A stretch of DNA of 64,000 nucleotides from Neisseria arctica. Its GTDB lineage: Bacteria; Pseudomonadota; Gammaproteobacteria; Burkholderiales; Neisseriaceae. Positions 25,719-36,695 of the stretch are shown in pieces. Every line of letters starts with the position of its first letter. Position 1 is the first letter of the stretch. Location: contig NZ_CP091510.1 of NCBI RefSeq assembly GCF_022870905.1, positions 1,426,001 through 1,490,000 of the forward strand, written 5' to 3'. The notes beneath the pieces were generated by a model. That model was not told the origin of the DNA. It saw only the letters and a list, made by a program, of their open reading frames with translations, and did no database searches. The translations under genes were made by a program, and so were the position numbers.

Positions 25719-26723
25719 TTAAGCTGCCAATCCACTAACCAGATTTTTAAATTCAGCCCAGGCATTTCCCTCTTCCGCACCTTTAATGATTCTGTCTATT
25801 TTGGCACAATCCTGTAATGCGGCCAGCAACCTACCGATATTGATACGCTTTACTGCCATAGGTGCAAGGGTTTGTTTGTCTCCCCACAAACGTAAGCTAT
25901 TGCGTACCGACTGTACGCTTTGGCCTTGCTTGAGTGCAGCTGTCAGGCGGATAAGGCTACGGATATCCTCGACTACAGCCCACAAAAGCAAAACCGGCTC
26001 TTCACCATCTGCTTCCAAACCCTCTAACAGGCGCGAAACCCGCGCGGTGTCACCACTCATCCATGCGCCGGCCAATTGAAATACATCAAAGCGCGCCACA
26101 TTGGCCACCGCAGCTTCGGCATCTGCCATGTTGACCAAATGCCCGGGAGGGTGCAATAAAGCCAGTTTGTCTATTTCCTGCTTCGCGGCCAGCAAATTAC
26201 CCTCTACCCGCTCTGCAAACAAGGCCAAAGCATCCGCTTCTATTTCTAAATTCTGCTGCTGTAAACGCCCGCGAATCCAAGGTGCCAGCGCAGCTCCGTT
26301 GACGGCTTTAGCCTCTAAAACCACTCCGTGTTGTGCTAAAGCCCCAAACCATTTGGCTTGTGTTTGTACACGCTCTAATTTTGGCAGAACCACAATCACT
26401 GTTGTATCTTCAGGAAGATTTTCGGCTAATGTCTGTAAAGCATCACCGCCGTTTTTTCCCGGCTTGCCATTGGGAATATGGATTTCCAATAATTTCAAAT
26501 CGGCAAACAATCCGACACTACCTGCCGATTGAAGTAATTCGTTCCAATCGAAATTTGCAGAATCAGCAGTATATACCTCACGGTTTAAATAGCCTTGCTG
26601 CTTAGCCGCCAAGCGTAAGGTATCCAAAGCCTCTATACGCAGTAAATCCTCTTCACCGTGTATCACATACAAAGGCCTAAGCGGTAAAGAGGAATTAAGT
26701 TGGCCGATATCCATCACCGACAT
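25719..26723 (-). CDS. holA: DNA polymerase III delta subunit
   Basis: Clamp-loader subunit that opens the beta clamp during replication. 334 residues. LYVIHGEEDLLRIEALDTLR (seen as LYVIHGEEDLLRIEA) near residue 17 is the usual degenerate nucleotide-binding start; IVVLPKLERVQTQAKW and ERVEGNLLAAKQEIDKLALL (seen as EGNLLAAKQEIDKLAL) follow, and the C-terminal collar contains LLLWAVVEDIRSLIRL. The start overlaps the lptE stop by one base (TGATG), so it is translated with lptE. Order lptE-holA is conserved in many proteobacteria. Confidence 0.94.
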   Translation of the reverse strand: MSVMDIGQLNSSLPLRPLYVIHGEEDLLRIEALDTLRLAAKQQGYLNREVYTADSANFDWNELLQSAGSVGLFADLKLLEIHIPNGKPGKNGGDALQTLAENLPEDTTVIVVLPKLERVQTQAKWFGALAQHGVVLEAKAVNGAALAPWIRGRLQQQNLEIEADALALFAERVEGNLLAAKQEIDKLALLHPPGHLVNMADAEAAVANVARFDVFQLAGAWMSGDTARVSRLLEGLEADGEEPVLLLWAVVEDIRSLIRLTAALKQGQSVQSVRNSLRLWGDKQTLAPMAVKRINIGRLLAALQDCAKIDRIIKGAEEGNAWAEFKNLVSGLAA

Positions 26724-27199
26724 CAGTCAGCTTTCAAAAAAGTCAATCGGCGTATAATTTGCTCGGCGGCATCAGTACGCATCTCAGCCCAGATAGTCGC
26801 CTCTTCTTCTTGTTTACCGAGTACTTCACTATCGGCATATTCCATAGGGCGTTGGATAACCACTTCGATCGGTTCACCCAATTTCTCACCGTTACGGCTT
26901 ACTTCTGCCACAACCCGTAGGGCTAGCAAATATTCATTGATTGCAGCCGCTTGCGTGATTGTATAGATATCCTTACGCATATCTACATTCACAATTCTAA
27001 TCTCTGCTTGTGCATCAGGAGCTGCAACAGGTTTGCCGTCTGCGCGATGCAACGCCGTTTCCAAAACTTGCTGTAATGCACCGCCGTCTACATACCAAGT
27101 TTGGTAAGGTAAAGTCGAAGGCATACCAATATGGCCTTTTAGATGAAATCCGCAGGCAGAAAGCATAAAGGCTACAGCAAGCATCAGAATTTTATTCAT
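26723..27199 (-). CDS. lptE: LPS-assembly lipoprotein LptE
   Basis: Outer-membrane lipoprotein that plugs LptD during lipopolysaccharide export. 158 residues from the ATG at 27199. The signal peptide MNKILMLAVAFMLSAC ends in the lipobox LSAC with Cys 16, followed by GFHLKG, the usual LptE mature start. A TTG 30 bases upstream is in frame but would put the signal peptide inside the protein. The rest carries typical strands (TWYVDGGALQQVLE, YLLALRVVAEVSRNGEKL). Upstream, leuS usually precedes lptE; here a DUS hairpin and gatB do instead. Confidence 0.92.
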   Translation of the reverse strand: MNKILMLAVAFMLSACGFHLKGHIGMPSTLPYQTWYVDGGALQQVLETALHRADGKPVAAPDAQAEIRIVNVDMRKDIYTITQAAAINEYLLALRVVAEVSRNGEKLGEPIEVVIQRPMEYADSEVLGKQEEEATIWAEMRTDAAEQIIRRLTFLKAD

Positions 27200-27265
27200 A
27201 ACCGTATCTTCAAAGATAAATTGCGCCAATTATAACGCAGCTGATAGCGGATTGTCAGTCAAAGG

Positions 27266-27300
27266 GTACAGGCCGTCTGAAAATTTCAGACGGCCTGTAC
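27266..27300. terminator. DUS inverted pair (AG-DUS), 17-bp arms
   Basis: Arms GTACAGGCCGTCTGAAA with a 1-base loop, after gatB and before lptE on the minus strand. Confidence 0.87.
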
Positions 27301-27356
27301 GACTACCGTATTAAGTTTGCAGACATCTCTTTCATTACGGTATGCTTTGTGTATGA

Positions 27357-28787
27357 TTATGCCAATTTAGCCTTCATTAGCTCCTGCACTTGTGCCGGAT
27401 TGGCCTTGCCTTTACTGGCTTTCATCACCTGACCTACCAACGCATTCAAAGCTTTCTCATTACCGCTCTTAAACTGCTCTACGGCTTTTTGGTTATTAGC
27501 CAACACTTCATCTATCATGGCTTCAATGGCACCGGTATCGGTAATTTGTTTCAGGCCTTTTGCTTCAATCACCTGTTCGGCACTCACCGCAGTATCCGCC
27601 CACATAGCTTCAAATACCTGCTTGGCCAATTTGTTGCTCAACGTACCATCGGCGATTTTTTCAACCAACCCCGCCAAACGCTCAGCCTGAATCGGGCTAT
27701 CGGCCAATTCGATACCTTCTTTATTTAAGGTAGCGGCCATCTCGCCGTTCATCCAGTTTGCCACTAACTTGCCTTGCTTACTTTTGAGCGCAGCCGTTTC
27801 AAAAAAAGCAGCCTGTTGACGGCTTGCTGTCAGCAAACGGGCATCATAATCACTAACACCGTATTCAGCCACAAAACGCGCTGCCATTTCTTTAGGCAAC
27901 TCAGGCATTTCCGCTTTTGCTTGGTTTAACTGGCCATCTGAAATAATTACGGGAAGCAAATCAGGATCGGGGAAATAGCGGTAATCGTGTGCATCTTCTT
28001 TCAAACGCATCACACGGGTTTCACCCTTATCAGGGTCGAACAACATGGTAGCCTGCTGTACCTTACCGCCGTCTTCGATAATTTCGATTTGGCTTTCCAC
28101 CTCATAATTAATTGCCTGCTCCAAGAAGCGGAACGAATTGAGGTTTTTGATTTCACGACGCGTACCGAACTCAGCTTGGCCTTTCGGGCGTACAGACACG
28201 TTCGCATCAATACGGAACGAGCCTTCGGCCATATTACCGTCGCAAATATCCAACCAAGTAACCAAACCGTGCAAGGCTTTGGCATAAGCCACCGCTTCCG
28301 CCGCAGAACGCATTTCCGGCTCTGAAACCACTTCAAGCAAAGGCGTACCGGCACGGTTTAAATCAATACCGGTTGCACCGTTTAAACCTTCATGCACCGA
28401 TTTACCCGCATCTTCCTCCATATGCGCACGGGTAACATTGATGGTTTTCACTTCGTCGCCTACCACGATTTCCAGCTTACCGTGCTCTACAATCGGCAAG
28501 TCCAACTGGCTGATTTGATAGCCTTTAGGCAAATCGGGGTAAAAATAATTTTTGCGGTCGAACACGTTTTTTTGATTAATTTTGGCATCCAAGGCCAAGC
28601 CTAATTTAATGGCTTTCTCAACCACCTCGCGGTTCATCACCGGCAATACACCCGGTAACGCGCATTCCACCACGCTGGCATGTGCGTTCGGTTCCGCTCC
28701 GAAAGCGGTTGACGCACCGCTGAAAATTTTGGATTTGGTGTTTAATTGGACGTGGATTTCCAGTCCGATTACGGTTTCCCAAGTCAT
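27357..28787 (-). CDS. gatB: Aspartyl/glutamyl-tRNA amidotransferase subunit B
   Basis: Part of GatCAB, which amidates misacylated Glu-tRNA(Gln) and/or Asp-tRNA(Asn). 476 residues, full length. It begins [20 protein letters not shown], with core [17 protein letters not shown], contains [14 protein letters not shown], the MEEDAGKS and [19 protein letters not shown] kinase-domain motifs, and ends with a YqeY-type tail ([20 protein letters not shown]). gatA lies 196 bp upstream and gatC beyond it on the same strand. Confidence 0.96.
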   Translation of the reverse strand: MTWETVIGLEIHVQLNTKSKIFSGASTAFGAEPNAHASVVECALPGVLPVMNREVVEKAIKLGLALDAKINQKNVFDRKNYFYPDLPKGYQISQLDLPIVEHGKLEIVVGDEVKTINVTRAHMEEDAGKSVHEGLNGATGIDLNRAGTPLLEVVSEPEMRSAAEAVAYAKALHGLVTWLDICDGNMAEGSFRIDANVSVRPKGQAEFGTRREIKNLNSFRFLEQAINYEVESQIEIIEDGGKVQQATMLFDPDKGETRVMRLKEDAHDYRYFPDPDLLPVIISDGQLNQAKAEMPELPKEMAARFVAEYGVSDYDARLLTASRQQAAFFETAALKSKQGKLVANWMNGEMAATLNKEGIELADSPIQAERLAGLVEKIADGTLSNKLAKQVFEAMWADTAVSAEQVIEAKGLKQITDTGAIEAMIDEVLANNQKAVEQFKSGNEKALNALVGQVMKASKGKANPAQVQELMKAKLA

Positions 28788-28983
28788 AAAAATTCTTTCA
28801 TTTAAACGCTAAATTAAAGCAAATAGATACTAGTTATTACTAAACCTTTTATTTACAGCTTGATTTTATTCAGCCTAATATATAAAGGCCTAATCGTTTA
28901 GTCATAAAAAATTTTTTTAAATACCCTTAACAACAATTCTTAAATATTCAAGATATAGGTTCTTAAAGCTATTTTTATTTACT

Positions 28984-30435
28984 TTAAAAAGCAGGTGTTT
29001 TGGTATGCCAATCACTATTGAGCTGAATTTGATGCGCCACGCCCAGCAATTTGGCCTCTGTAAAATAGTTACCGATCAGCTGCACGCCGACGGGCAGTCC
29101 GTCCGAAGAAAATCCGGCGGGCAGACTCATTCCCGGCAAACCAGCAAGGTTGAGCGCAATCGTATAGATATCGCTCAAATACATTTGCACGGGATCATTA
29201 ATATCGCTACCCAATTTCGGAGCGGCAGTAGGCGCAACAGGGCCTAAGATAATGTCGCATTGTTGCAAGGCCGTCTGAAAATCGTTGGCGACCAAGCGAC
29301 GCAATTTTTGGGCTTTCAGGTAATAAGCATCGTAATAACCGTGTGAAAGTACATAAGTACCCATCATAATCCGGCGCTTCACTTCGCTTCCGAAACCTTC
29401 GGCACGGGTGTTGCTATACATTTCTTCCAAATCGCCGAACTGGGCGGCACGGTGTCCGTAGCGTACGCCGTCGTAACGCGACAGATTGGTACTGGCTTCT
29501 GCCGATGCCAAAACATAATAAGCAGGAATGGATAGCTCGGTTTGCGGCAGGCTAACCTCTACCATTTCCGCACCTTGGGCTTGAAGCAAATCGATAATGT
29601 TTTGCAAGGCCGTCTGAACGTCGGCACTGTTGTTGGCTCCGAAATACTCTTTGGGCAAACCGACTTTTAAGCCTTTCAATGGCTTGTTCAAATCACGGGT
29701 ATAATCTTCTTTTTCACGCTCCAAGCTAGTGGAGTCGCGTTCGTCAAAACTGGCCATTGCGTTCAATAGCAACGCACAATCTTCGGCCGTTTGCGCCATA
29801 GGGCCGGCTTGATCGAAACTGGAAGCGTAAGCCACCATACCGAAACGGGAAACCACGCCATAGGTAGGCTTCAAACCGGTAATACCGCAATGGGACGCAG
29901 GTTGGCGGATAGAACCGCCGGTGTCGCTACCCAAAGCGGCAGGAGCCAATCGGGCCGCCACCACAGCGGCCGAACCGCCTGAAGAACCGCCCGGAACATG
30001 CTCGAGATTCCAAGGATTTTTAGTAATGCCGTGAAATGATGTTTCCGTGGTCGAACCCATGGCAAATTCATCCATATTTACCCGGCCAAGAGTTACCATT
30101 CCCGCATCTAATAGGTTTTGCACTACGGTTGCAGTATAGGGTGAAACAAAGTTATCCAACACCTTGGAAGAGCAAGCACTACGCCACCCTTGCTGACAAA
30201 AAATATCTTTATATGCAACCGGTACCCCCGTCAGCACAGTGGCATCACCGGCTGCAATGCGTGCATCGGCGGCCTTGGCTTCGGCTAATGTCATCTCCGG
30301 ATTCAAAGCAGTATAACCGTTAATAACGGGATTACGTGCTTCAATAGCAGTTAGATATTCCTGAGCCAATTCGGTAGCGGAAATTTTCTTGGCCGCCAGC
30401 ATATCAGCGGCCTGTTTCAAAGTGTATGATGTCAT
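28984..30435 (-). CDS. gatA: Glutamyl-tRNA amidotransferase subunit A
   Basis: Amidase subunit that releases ammonia from glutamine for GatB. 483 residues from the ATG giving [13 protein letters not shown] lies 9 bases upstream, and an in-frame start 36 bases earlier lies in DUS-containing leader. The Ser-cisSer-Lys triad is visible: Lys in VPVAYKDIF near residue 77, GGSSGGSAA near 151 and [12 protein letters not shown] near 173. Two AG-DUS copies (29268-29279 and 29607-29618) lie inside the gene and both encode QTALQ. Confidence 0.96.
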   Translation of the reverse strand: MTSYTLKQAADMLAAKKISATELAQEYLTAIEARNPVINGYTALNPEMTLAEAKAADARIAAGDATVLTGVPVAYKDIFCQQGWRSACSSKVLDNFVSPYTATVVQNLLDAGMVTLGRVNMDEFAMGSTTETSFHGITKNPWNLEHVPGGSSGGSAAVVAARLAPAALGSDTGGSIRQPASHCGITGLKPTYGVVSRFGMVAYASSFDQAGPMAQTAEDCALLLNAMASFDERDSTSLEREKEDYTRDLNKPLKGLKVGLPKEYFGANNSADVQTALQNIIDLLQAQGAEMVEVSLPQTELSIPAYYVLASAEASTNLSRYDGVRYGHRAAQFGDLEEMYSNTRAEGFGSEVKRRIMMGTYVLSHGYYDAYYLKAQKLRRLVANDFQTALQQCDIILGPVAPTAAPKLGSDINDPVQMYLSDIYTIALNLAGLPGMSLPAGFSSDGLPVGVQLIGNYFTEAKLLGVAHQIQLNSDWHTKTPAF

Positions 30436-30517
30436 AATGTTTTCCGTTGCGTTCAGACGGTATTCATTCAAATCAGATTAAATCTTTTTCATACGGCATA
30501 CTGATTATTTATTAAGA

Positions 30518-30529
30518 AGGCCGTCTGAA
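30518..30529 (+). repeat. Single AG-DUS between gatC and gatA
   Basis: AGGCCGTCTGAA 15 bp past the gatC stop; a partial inverse copy TTCAGACGG lies near 30453. Confidence 0.8.
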
Positions 30530-30543
30530 ATCATGTTTCTAAT

Positions 30544-30834
30544 TTATTCTTCAATTACTTGCGGCACGATATATAATCGGTTCCGCACCTCAGGAGCTAC
30601 CTCCTGATATGCGGCTGCACAATCGGTTTCAATAACGGCATCATTACGCAGACGCAAAGCTACTTCATGCGGATGAGCCATAGGTTCAACGCCTTCTGTG
30701 TCAACGCTCTGCATTTTCTCAACCAATGCGAAAACGTCGTTTAACTCTTTCAAACTTTGTTGTTTTTCTTCGTCTGTCAAACTCAAACGCGACAGTTTGG
30801 CAATTTTTTCCACGTCGGATAAGGTCAAAGCCAT
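30544..30834 (-). CDS. gatC: Glutamyl-tRNA amidotransferase subunit C
   Basis: Small linker subunit that stabilises GatA. 96 residues with the usual pattern ALTLSDVEKIAKLSRLSL, MQSVDTEGVEPMAHPHEVAL and ending NRLYIVPQVIEE. AAGGAT lies upstream of the ATG. First gene of the gatC-gatA-gatB unit; divergent from mreB. Confidence 0.95.
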   Translation of the reverse strand: MALTLSDVEKIAKLSRLSLTDEEKQQSLKELNDVFALVEKMQSVDTEGVEPMAHPHEVALRLRNDAVIETDCAAAYQEVAPEVRNRLYIVPQVIEE

Positions 30835-30891
30835 AAAAAATCCTTAAATTTGATTAGCAAAACCCTCAATCTAGGGTATCATTGCACGTTA

Positions 30892-30910
30892 CTTCCAATA
30901 AATTTGGAAG
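30892..30910. promoter_or_regulatory. Small palindrome in the gatC-mreB divergent region
   Basis: CTTCCAA-TAAAT-TTGGAAG, 7-bp arms, directly followed by ATTATAAC, a possible -10. Might be an operator; no regulator is known to me for it. Confidence 0.35.
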
Positions 30911-30967
30911 ATTATAACTGAAAACCAATACCGCGGCATGGCGATTTCAGTGCTTTTATCATACCGA

Positions 30968-30979
30968 TAGCCGTCTGAA
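30968..30979 (+). repeat. Single DUS core in the mreB leader
   Basis: TAGCCGTCTGAA about 65 bp ahead of mreB; unpaired. Confidence 0.75.
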
Positions 30980-31033
30980 ACGCCGTGCCCATATCCTTTT
31001 TCTATTTTTATTGATTATTTTCTCATTAGGTAG

Positions 31034-32083
<1,050 letters not shown>

Positions 32084-32100
32084 CCTGCTTTGCGCGTATC

Positions 32101-32985
32101 ATGGCCGAACAGTCTTTAGATTTTGCCCGCAAAGGCATACGCCCCGCTAGCAAATTGATTCTTCTGTCGATAACCAGCATCGTTCTTATGATGCTGGATA
32201 CTCGCTATGCGGCAGTTCAACAAATCAAAGGCTATGCAGCTACCCTGCTCTATCCTTTGCAATGGCTGGCTAACCAGCCTGTTCGGCTGTACGACTACAC
32301 CAGCAGCTTTGTTAATACGCAAACCTCACTGATTTCCGAACAGAAAAAACTGCAAGAAGAAAACAGCCGTCTGAAACTGATTGCCCATCAGACCGAAACC
32401 TTACGTTTGGAGCTCAATGAATTAAAAAAACTGGCCGCACTACAAGCCAACGGCATCCAAACCGTTACGTCTGCCGAAGTTATTTCCAACGGCAAGGATC
32501 CGCTTTCAGACAAGCTCATCATTAATAAAGGCACCCAGGCCGGCCTGTATAACGGCGATGCTGTCATTGATCAAAACGGCTTGATCGGGCAAATCACCCA
32601 AGCACAAGCGCTCAGTGCTGAGCTGACCTTAATTACCAACAGCCAAACCGTGATCCCTGTAATGGTTTCCCGTACCGGTGTGCGCAGCTTGGTGTACGGT
32701 ACAGGCGGCGCTATCAGTTTGCGTTATTTTCCAGTTGATGCGGATCTCCGCCTGGGCGATATTCTACTCACCTCAGGGTTAGACTCCGTCTATCCACCGG
32801 GAATCCCGGTGGCCAAAGTAGAAGACCTGACACGAGCATCCGGCACCCCCTATTACCGTGTTACCTTAGCACCGATGGCCGCCTTCCGCAGCAGTAAATA
32901 TGTATTGACCCTACCGCAAAAAACCGATCGCCTGATGCCCGAAGCGCAAACAGGCACGCCCCCTTCTCAGCCTGCAGTACAATGA
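32101..32985 (+). CDS. mreC: Rod-shape-determining protein MreC
   Basis: Bitopic periplasmic scaffold linking MreB to PBP2/RodA. 294 residues: cytosolic start, one membrane segment near residues 18-36 (LILLSITSIVLMMLDTRYA), a coiled coil (about 75-115, ISEQKKLQEENSRLKLIA), and the double beta-barrel with NGDAVIDQNGLIGQITQ and GDILLTSGLDSVYPPGIPV. A DUS core inside the coiled-coil region encodes SRLKL. It overlaps mreD by 4 bp (ATGA). Confidence 0.95.
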   Translation: MAEQSLDFARKGIRPASKLILLSITSIVLMMLDTRYAAVQQIKGYAATLLYPLQWLANQPVRLYDYTSSFVNTQTSLISEQKKLQEENSRLKLIAHQTETLRLELNELKKLAALQANGIQTVTSAEVISNGKDPLSDKLIINKGTQAGLYNGDAVIDQNGLIGQITQAQALSAELTLITNSQTVIPVMVSRTGVRSLVYGTGGAISLRYFPVDADLRLGDILLTSGLDSVYPPGIPVAKVEDLTRASGTPYYRVTLAPMAAFRSSKYVLTLPQKTDRLMPEAQTGTPPSQPAVQ

Positions 32986-33482
32986 CAAACTTCGACGATT
33001 TCCACAACCGCGTTTCTAAGCGCCTGATTTCTGCAAGCTTCGCTATTGTAATGCTGCTGGATTTCATGCCCTTTCACGCAGATACCTTTTTTTGGCTGCC
33101 AGAATTCAGCGCCATGATGCTGCTCTATTGGGTGATTAACCGCCCACAATCAGTCGGTATAGGCATAGCTTTTATCATCGGTTTACTAGTGGACATAGGC
33201 ACCGCCGCACCATTAGGGCAACATGCATTGTCATATATGCTGATTACATTTTTAATCCAGCAGCAGCAAAGACAGATAATATTATATAGTTCCGGCTTTC
33301 AAGCACTCGCGGTATTGGTTGCGCTCTTAGGCAACCAGATTATTCTTATGCTGGTAAGGCTTATGTACGATCACCGCTATAACGACTGGTTGAGCTTTAT
33401 TGCTCCTTTCGTCGGTGCTCTGTTATGGCCTCTGTTGAGTAAGATAATGCTCACTATTTTGAATTCGCGACGTTTACGCTAA
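32982..33482 (+). CDS. mreD: Rod-shape-determining protein MreD
   Basis: 166-residue inner-membrane protein with about five membrane segments (for example ASFAIVMLLDFMPFHA, AMMLLYWVINRPQSVGIGIAF and GIAFIIGLLVDIGTAAPLG). The PLGQHALSYM stretch after GLLVDIG is a typical MreD feature. Start and stop overlap mreC (4 bp) and mrdA (1 bp), so translation is coupled. Confidence 0.92.
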   Translation: MTNFDDFHNRVSKRLISASFAIVMLLDFMPFHADTFFWLPEFSAMMLLYWVINRPQSVGIGIAFIIGLLVDIGTAAPLGQHALSYMLITFLIQQQQRQIILYSSGFQALAVLVALLGNQIILMLVRLMYDHRYNDWLSFIAPFVGALLWPLLSKIMLTILNSRRLR

Positions 33483-35524
33483 TGAAAACGCCACGCCAAT
33501 ATCCGCTTTCCAATCAGGATCAAAATATCAGCAAGCGTGATTACATTCTACGCTTGCTGGTAGCACTTGGCCTGATTATCGTATGTTTCGCTATCCTTAC
33601 CGCACGCTTTGTTTACCTGCAAATCATCAAGCATGATGAATTTGCAGCCCGAGCTACCACTAACCGAATTTCATTAATCCCGACCCCACCTATACGCGGC
33701 GAAGTCGTTGATATCAACGGTGTGGTTTTAGCCCATAACTACCCGGCTTATTCGCTTGAGTTGGTTCCCAGCAATTTGGAAGGCAAAATCGACGATACTA
33801 TCGAAGCCTTGCGCAGCTATGTAGATATTAGCGAAGCAGACTTACGCCGCTTTCGGAAATTCCGTGCGGAATTCCGCTCCTACGAAAAAATCCCTCTCAA
33901 ACTTAAACTCACTCCTGATGAAGCCGGGCGTTTGGCGGCACAGCTTTATCGCTTTAAAGGGGTAGAAATCAACGCCCGAACTTTTCGTGAATACCCTTAC
34001 GGCCAGCTAACGGCGCATTTTCTCGGTTATATCGGCCGCATCAGTGATAGAGATCAAAAAAAGCTGGATGAGGAGTCTCTTACCGCTTTATATCGCGGTA
34101 GCACCCACATTGGCAAATCAGGGTTGGAAAGTTATTACGAACGCCAACTGCATGGATTTCCCGGCTACCAAGAAGTAGAAAAAGATGCTTACGGTAATGT
34201 AGTGCGTATCTTAAAAACCGTGCCGGCAAAAACAGGACAGACACTGCGTTTGGCTATGGATATCCGTCTCCAACAAGAAGCGGATCGTTTAATGAACGGC
34301 CGCCGCGGTGCGATGGTGGCGATTGATCCGCAAACCGGCGGGGTACTGGCTTTTATATCCAAACCCTCGTTCGACCCCAATCTGTTTATCGACGGCATTG
34401 ATACGGAAACATGGAAAAGTCTGAATGAAGATTGGCAGCGCCCTTTAATTAATCGGGTAACACAAGGCCTTTATCCTCCGGGCTCAACCTTCAAACCGTT
34501 TATGGGTATGGCTTTGCTTGAAAGTGGAAAAATTACCCAAAATACAGTTATTCCGGCTCCCGGCGCATGGAGCATACCCGGCTCACGCCACCTATTCCGT
34601 GATTCGGTACGCAGCGGACACGGCTCGGCAAATCTCAGCAAAGCCATTCAGGTATCTTCGGATACTTTTTTCTATCGCTTAGGCTATGAAATGGGGATTG
34701 ATAAAACCGCCCCCTACCTGGCTGAATTTGGCCTCGGTGAACAAACCGGTATCGATTTGCCCAATGAATACCGCGGTGTCCTACCTACTCGAGAGTGGAA
34801 AGCACAACGCTTTGCCAAATCGAAAAACCCCGCAGCCCGTGAATGGAAAGCCTCCGAAATGGTGTCTATCAGTATCGGCCAAGGTTATAACACTTACACT
34901 CCTCTGCAAATGGCCCATGCGACAGCCTCCTTAGCCAATAACGGTGTGGTTTACCGCCCGCACATGGTCAAAGAGCTGCTGGATCACGAACGCCGCCAAA
35001 TTACGCTGATAGACCCCAAGCCTACGCGCTCTATTCCTTTTAGCCGAAGCAATTTCGAGTATGTCAAACAAAGTATGGTCAAGGTATTACGTCCCGGCGG
35101 TACTGCATGGAGCATCGGCAGCGGACTGCAATACAGTATGGGCGGAAAAACCGGTACGGCTCAAGTCGTACAAATCAAGCAAGGGCAAACCTATAATGCC
35201 GCTGCTTTGGCCGAACAACACCGCGACCATGCTTGGTTCATTTCTTTCGCTCCGGTAGAAAACCCCAAAATCGCCGTGGCTGTTATTTTGGAAAACGGCG
35301 GTTGGGGTGCAAGTGCCGCCCCTCTTGCACGGCAGCTTTCCGACTTTTATCTGTTGAAACTAAAAGGCGGCAAAGATAACAATCTGCCCCCTGCTACGGG
35401 TGGCAAACAAACTGTCGAAAACCCTTTATTAACAGTCGATGAGCCGCCGAAAAAAAATATTTCATCGCCTTTTCAAAAGGCATTTGAAGCCGCACACGAA
35501 AATATTTCGGGAGTTTCTCAGTGA
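33482..35524 (+). CDS. mrdA: Penicillin-binding protein 2, elongation transpeptidase
   Basis: 680-residue class B PBP that crosslinks peptidoglycan in cell elongation. One membrane segment near residues 27-47 (LLVALGLIIVCFAILTARF), a pedestal domain starting PTPPIRGEVVDINGVVLA, then the transpeptidase domain with SxxK in PPGSTFKPF near residue 340, SxN-type SSDTFFYRLG near 395, and KTG in GGKTGTAQV near 557. The N-terminal RGxIxDRNG motif reads RGEVVDINGV, with Asp-Ile in place of the usual Asp-Arg. Followed at once by rodA. Confidence 0.96.
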   Translation: MKTPRQYPLSNQDQNISKRDYILRLLVALGLIIVCFAILTARFVYLQIIKHDEFAARATTNRISLIPTPPIRGEVVDINGVVLAHNYPAYSLELVPSNLEGKIDDTIEALRSYVDISEADLRRFRKFRAEFRSYEKIPLKLKLTPDEAGRLAAQLYRFKGVEINARTFREYPYGQLTAHFLGYIGRISDRDQKKLDEESLTALYRGSTHIGKSGLESYYERQLHGFPGYQEVEKDAYGNVVRILKTVPAKTGQTLRLAMDIRLQQEADRLMNGRRGAMVAIDPQTGGVLAFISKPSFDPNLFIDGIDTETWKSLNEDWQRPLINRVTQGLYPPGSTFKPFMGMALLESGKITQNTVIPAPGAWSIPGSRHLFRDSVRSGHGSANLSKAIQVSSDTFFYRLGYEMGIDKTAPYLAEFGLGEQTGIDLPNEYRGVLPTREWKAQRFAKSKNPAAREWKASEMVSISIGQGYNTYTPLQMAHATASLANNGVVYRPHMVKELLDHERRQITLIDPKPTRSIPFSRSNFEYVKQSMVKVLRPGGTAWSIGSGLQYSMGGKTGTAQVVQIKQGQTYNAAALAEQHRDHAWFISFAPVENPKIAVAVILENGGWGASAAPLARQLSDFYLLKLKGGKDNNLPPATGGKQTVENPLLTVDEPPKKNISSPFQKAFEAAHENISGVSQ

Positions 35525-36621
35525 CCAGTGAAACCCTTTTTCAAAAAATCAAGCGCATGATCTGGCAACCGATGGATGCTTGGCTGTTTTACGCCATGTT
35601 GATCATCTACATCATGAGCTTGTTTTTATTGTATTCTGCAGACGGCCAAGAAATCGGCCAACTGGAAAATAAAACCTTGCATACCGTACTCGGTTTTGCT
35701 TTGCTCTGGACCATCGCCCGTATTCGTCCTCAGATTTTGGCAAACTTCGCTCCTCCGGCTTATATTGCAGGCGTTATCTTACTCTTGGGCGTGCACTTTT
35801 TCGGCATCACGGTAAACGGTTCCACCCGTTGGCTCAATATAGGTATTGGTCGAATCCAGCCGTCTGAAATCATGAAAATCGCCCTGCCGATGATGGTAGC
35901 TTGGTATTTGCAAAAATATGAATTATCACTGCGCTGGTATCATTATATCGGTGCGATTGCCATTGTTATCATTCCCGGGGCACTGATTTTGAAACAGCCA
36001 GACTTGGGAACGGCAACCTTGATTATGGCTTCCGGACTGTTTGTTATCTTCTTTGCCGGTTTACCTTGGAAGGTAATTTTTGCTGCCATTATCAGCTTTG
36101 CCGCAGCACTGCCTCTGATTTGGAATTATGGAATGCACCCTTATCAGAAAACCCGTGTGATGACACTCCTAGACCCGACCAAAGACCCACTCGGAGCCGG
36201 TTATCACATTATTCAATCTATGATCGCCATCGGTTCGGGGGGAATCTGGGGCAAAGGCTGGCTAAATGGCACGCAAACGCATTTGGACTATATCCCGGAA
36301 TCTACTACCGACTTTATTTTTGCCGTTTATGGAGAAGAGTTCGGCTTTATCGGCAATATTTTGCTGCTGATCATTTATTTGGTAATCCTCGGGCGCGGCT
36401 TATACATTGCCGGACAAGCGCCGACACTCTACAGCCGCACTCTGGCAGGCGCACTCACAATGACTTTCTTCTGCTACGCATTTGTCAATATGGGTATGGT
36501 GAGCGGCATTTTACCGGTGGTAGGTGTACCGTTGCCGTTGGTCAGCTACGGAGGCACCGCCACATTGTCGATTATGGTGATTTTGGCTTTATTAATGGGT
36601 ATATCCAACCAGCGCCGTTAA
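35521..36621 (+). CDS. rodA: Peptidoglycan glycosyltransferase RodA (SEDS family)
   Basis: 366-residue polytopic SEDS polymerase, partner of PBP2. GTG start overlapping the mrdA stop (GTGA). The catalytic-region motifs GSTRWLNIGIGRIQPSE and PESTTDFIFAVYGEEFGF (with the essential Asp) are present, as is the C-terminal LPVVGVPLPLVSYGG. Ten membrane segments are predicted by eye. A DUS core inside the gene near 35859 encodes PSE of the QPSE motif. Last gene of the elongasome operon. Confidence 0.96.
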   Translation: MTSETLFQKIKRMIWQPMDAWLFYAMLIIYIMSLFLLYSADGQEIGQLENKTLHTVLGFALLWTIARIRPQILANFAPPAYIAGVILLLGVHFFGITVNGSTRWLNIGIGRIQPSEIMKIALPMMVAWYLQKYELSLRWYHYIGAIAIVIIPGALILKQPDLGTATLIMASGLFVIFFAGLPWKVIFAAIISFAAALPLIWNYGMHPYQKTRVMTLLDPTKDPLGAGYHIIQSMIAIGSGGIWGKGWLNGTQTHLDYIPESTTDFIFAVYGEEFGFIGNILLLIIYLVILGRGLYIAGQAPTLYSRTLAGALTMTFFCYAFVNMGMVSGILPVVGVPLPLVSYGGTATLSIMVILALLMGISNQRR

Positions 36622-36695
36622 ACCACAACCACACATTGTCTTTTCGAAAATCTAAAAATATTCTGTATCCGACTAATACTTAAGGAGCCGCCCTA

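Noticed and set aside
36066..36683. 205-codon frame overlapping the end of rodA
   Set aside because: It lies in another frame of rodA, rich in Arg and His from frame-shifted codons, with no recognisable domain.
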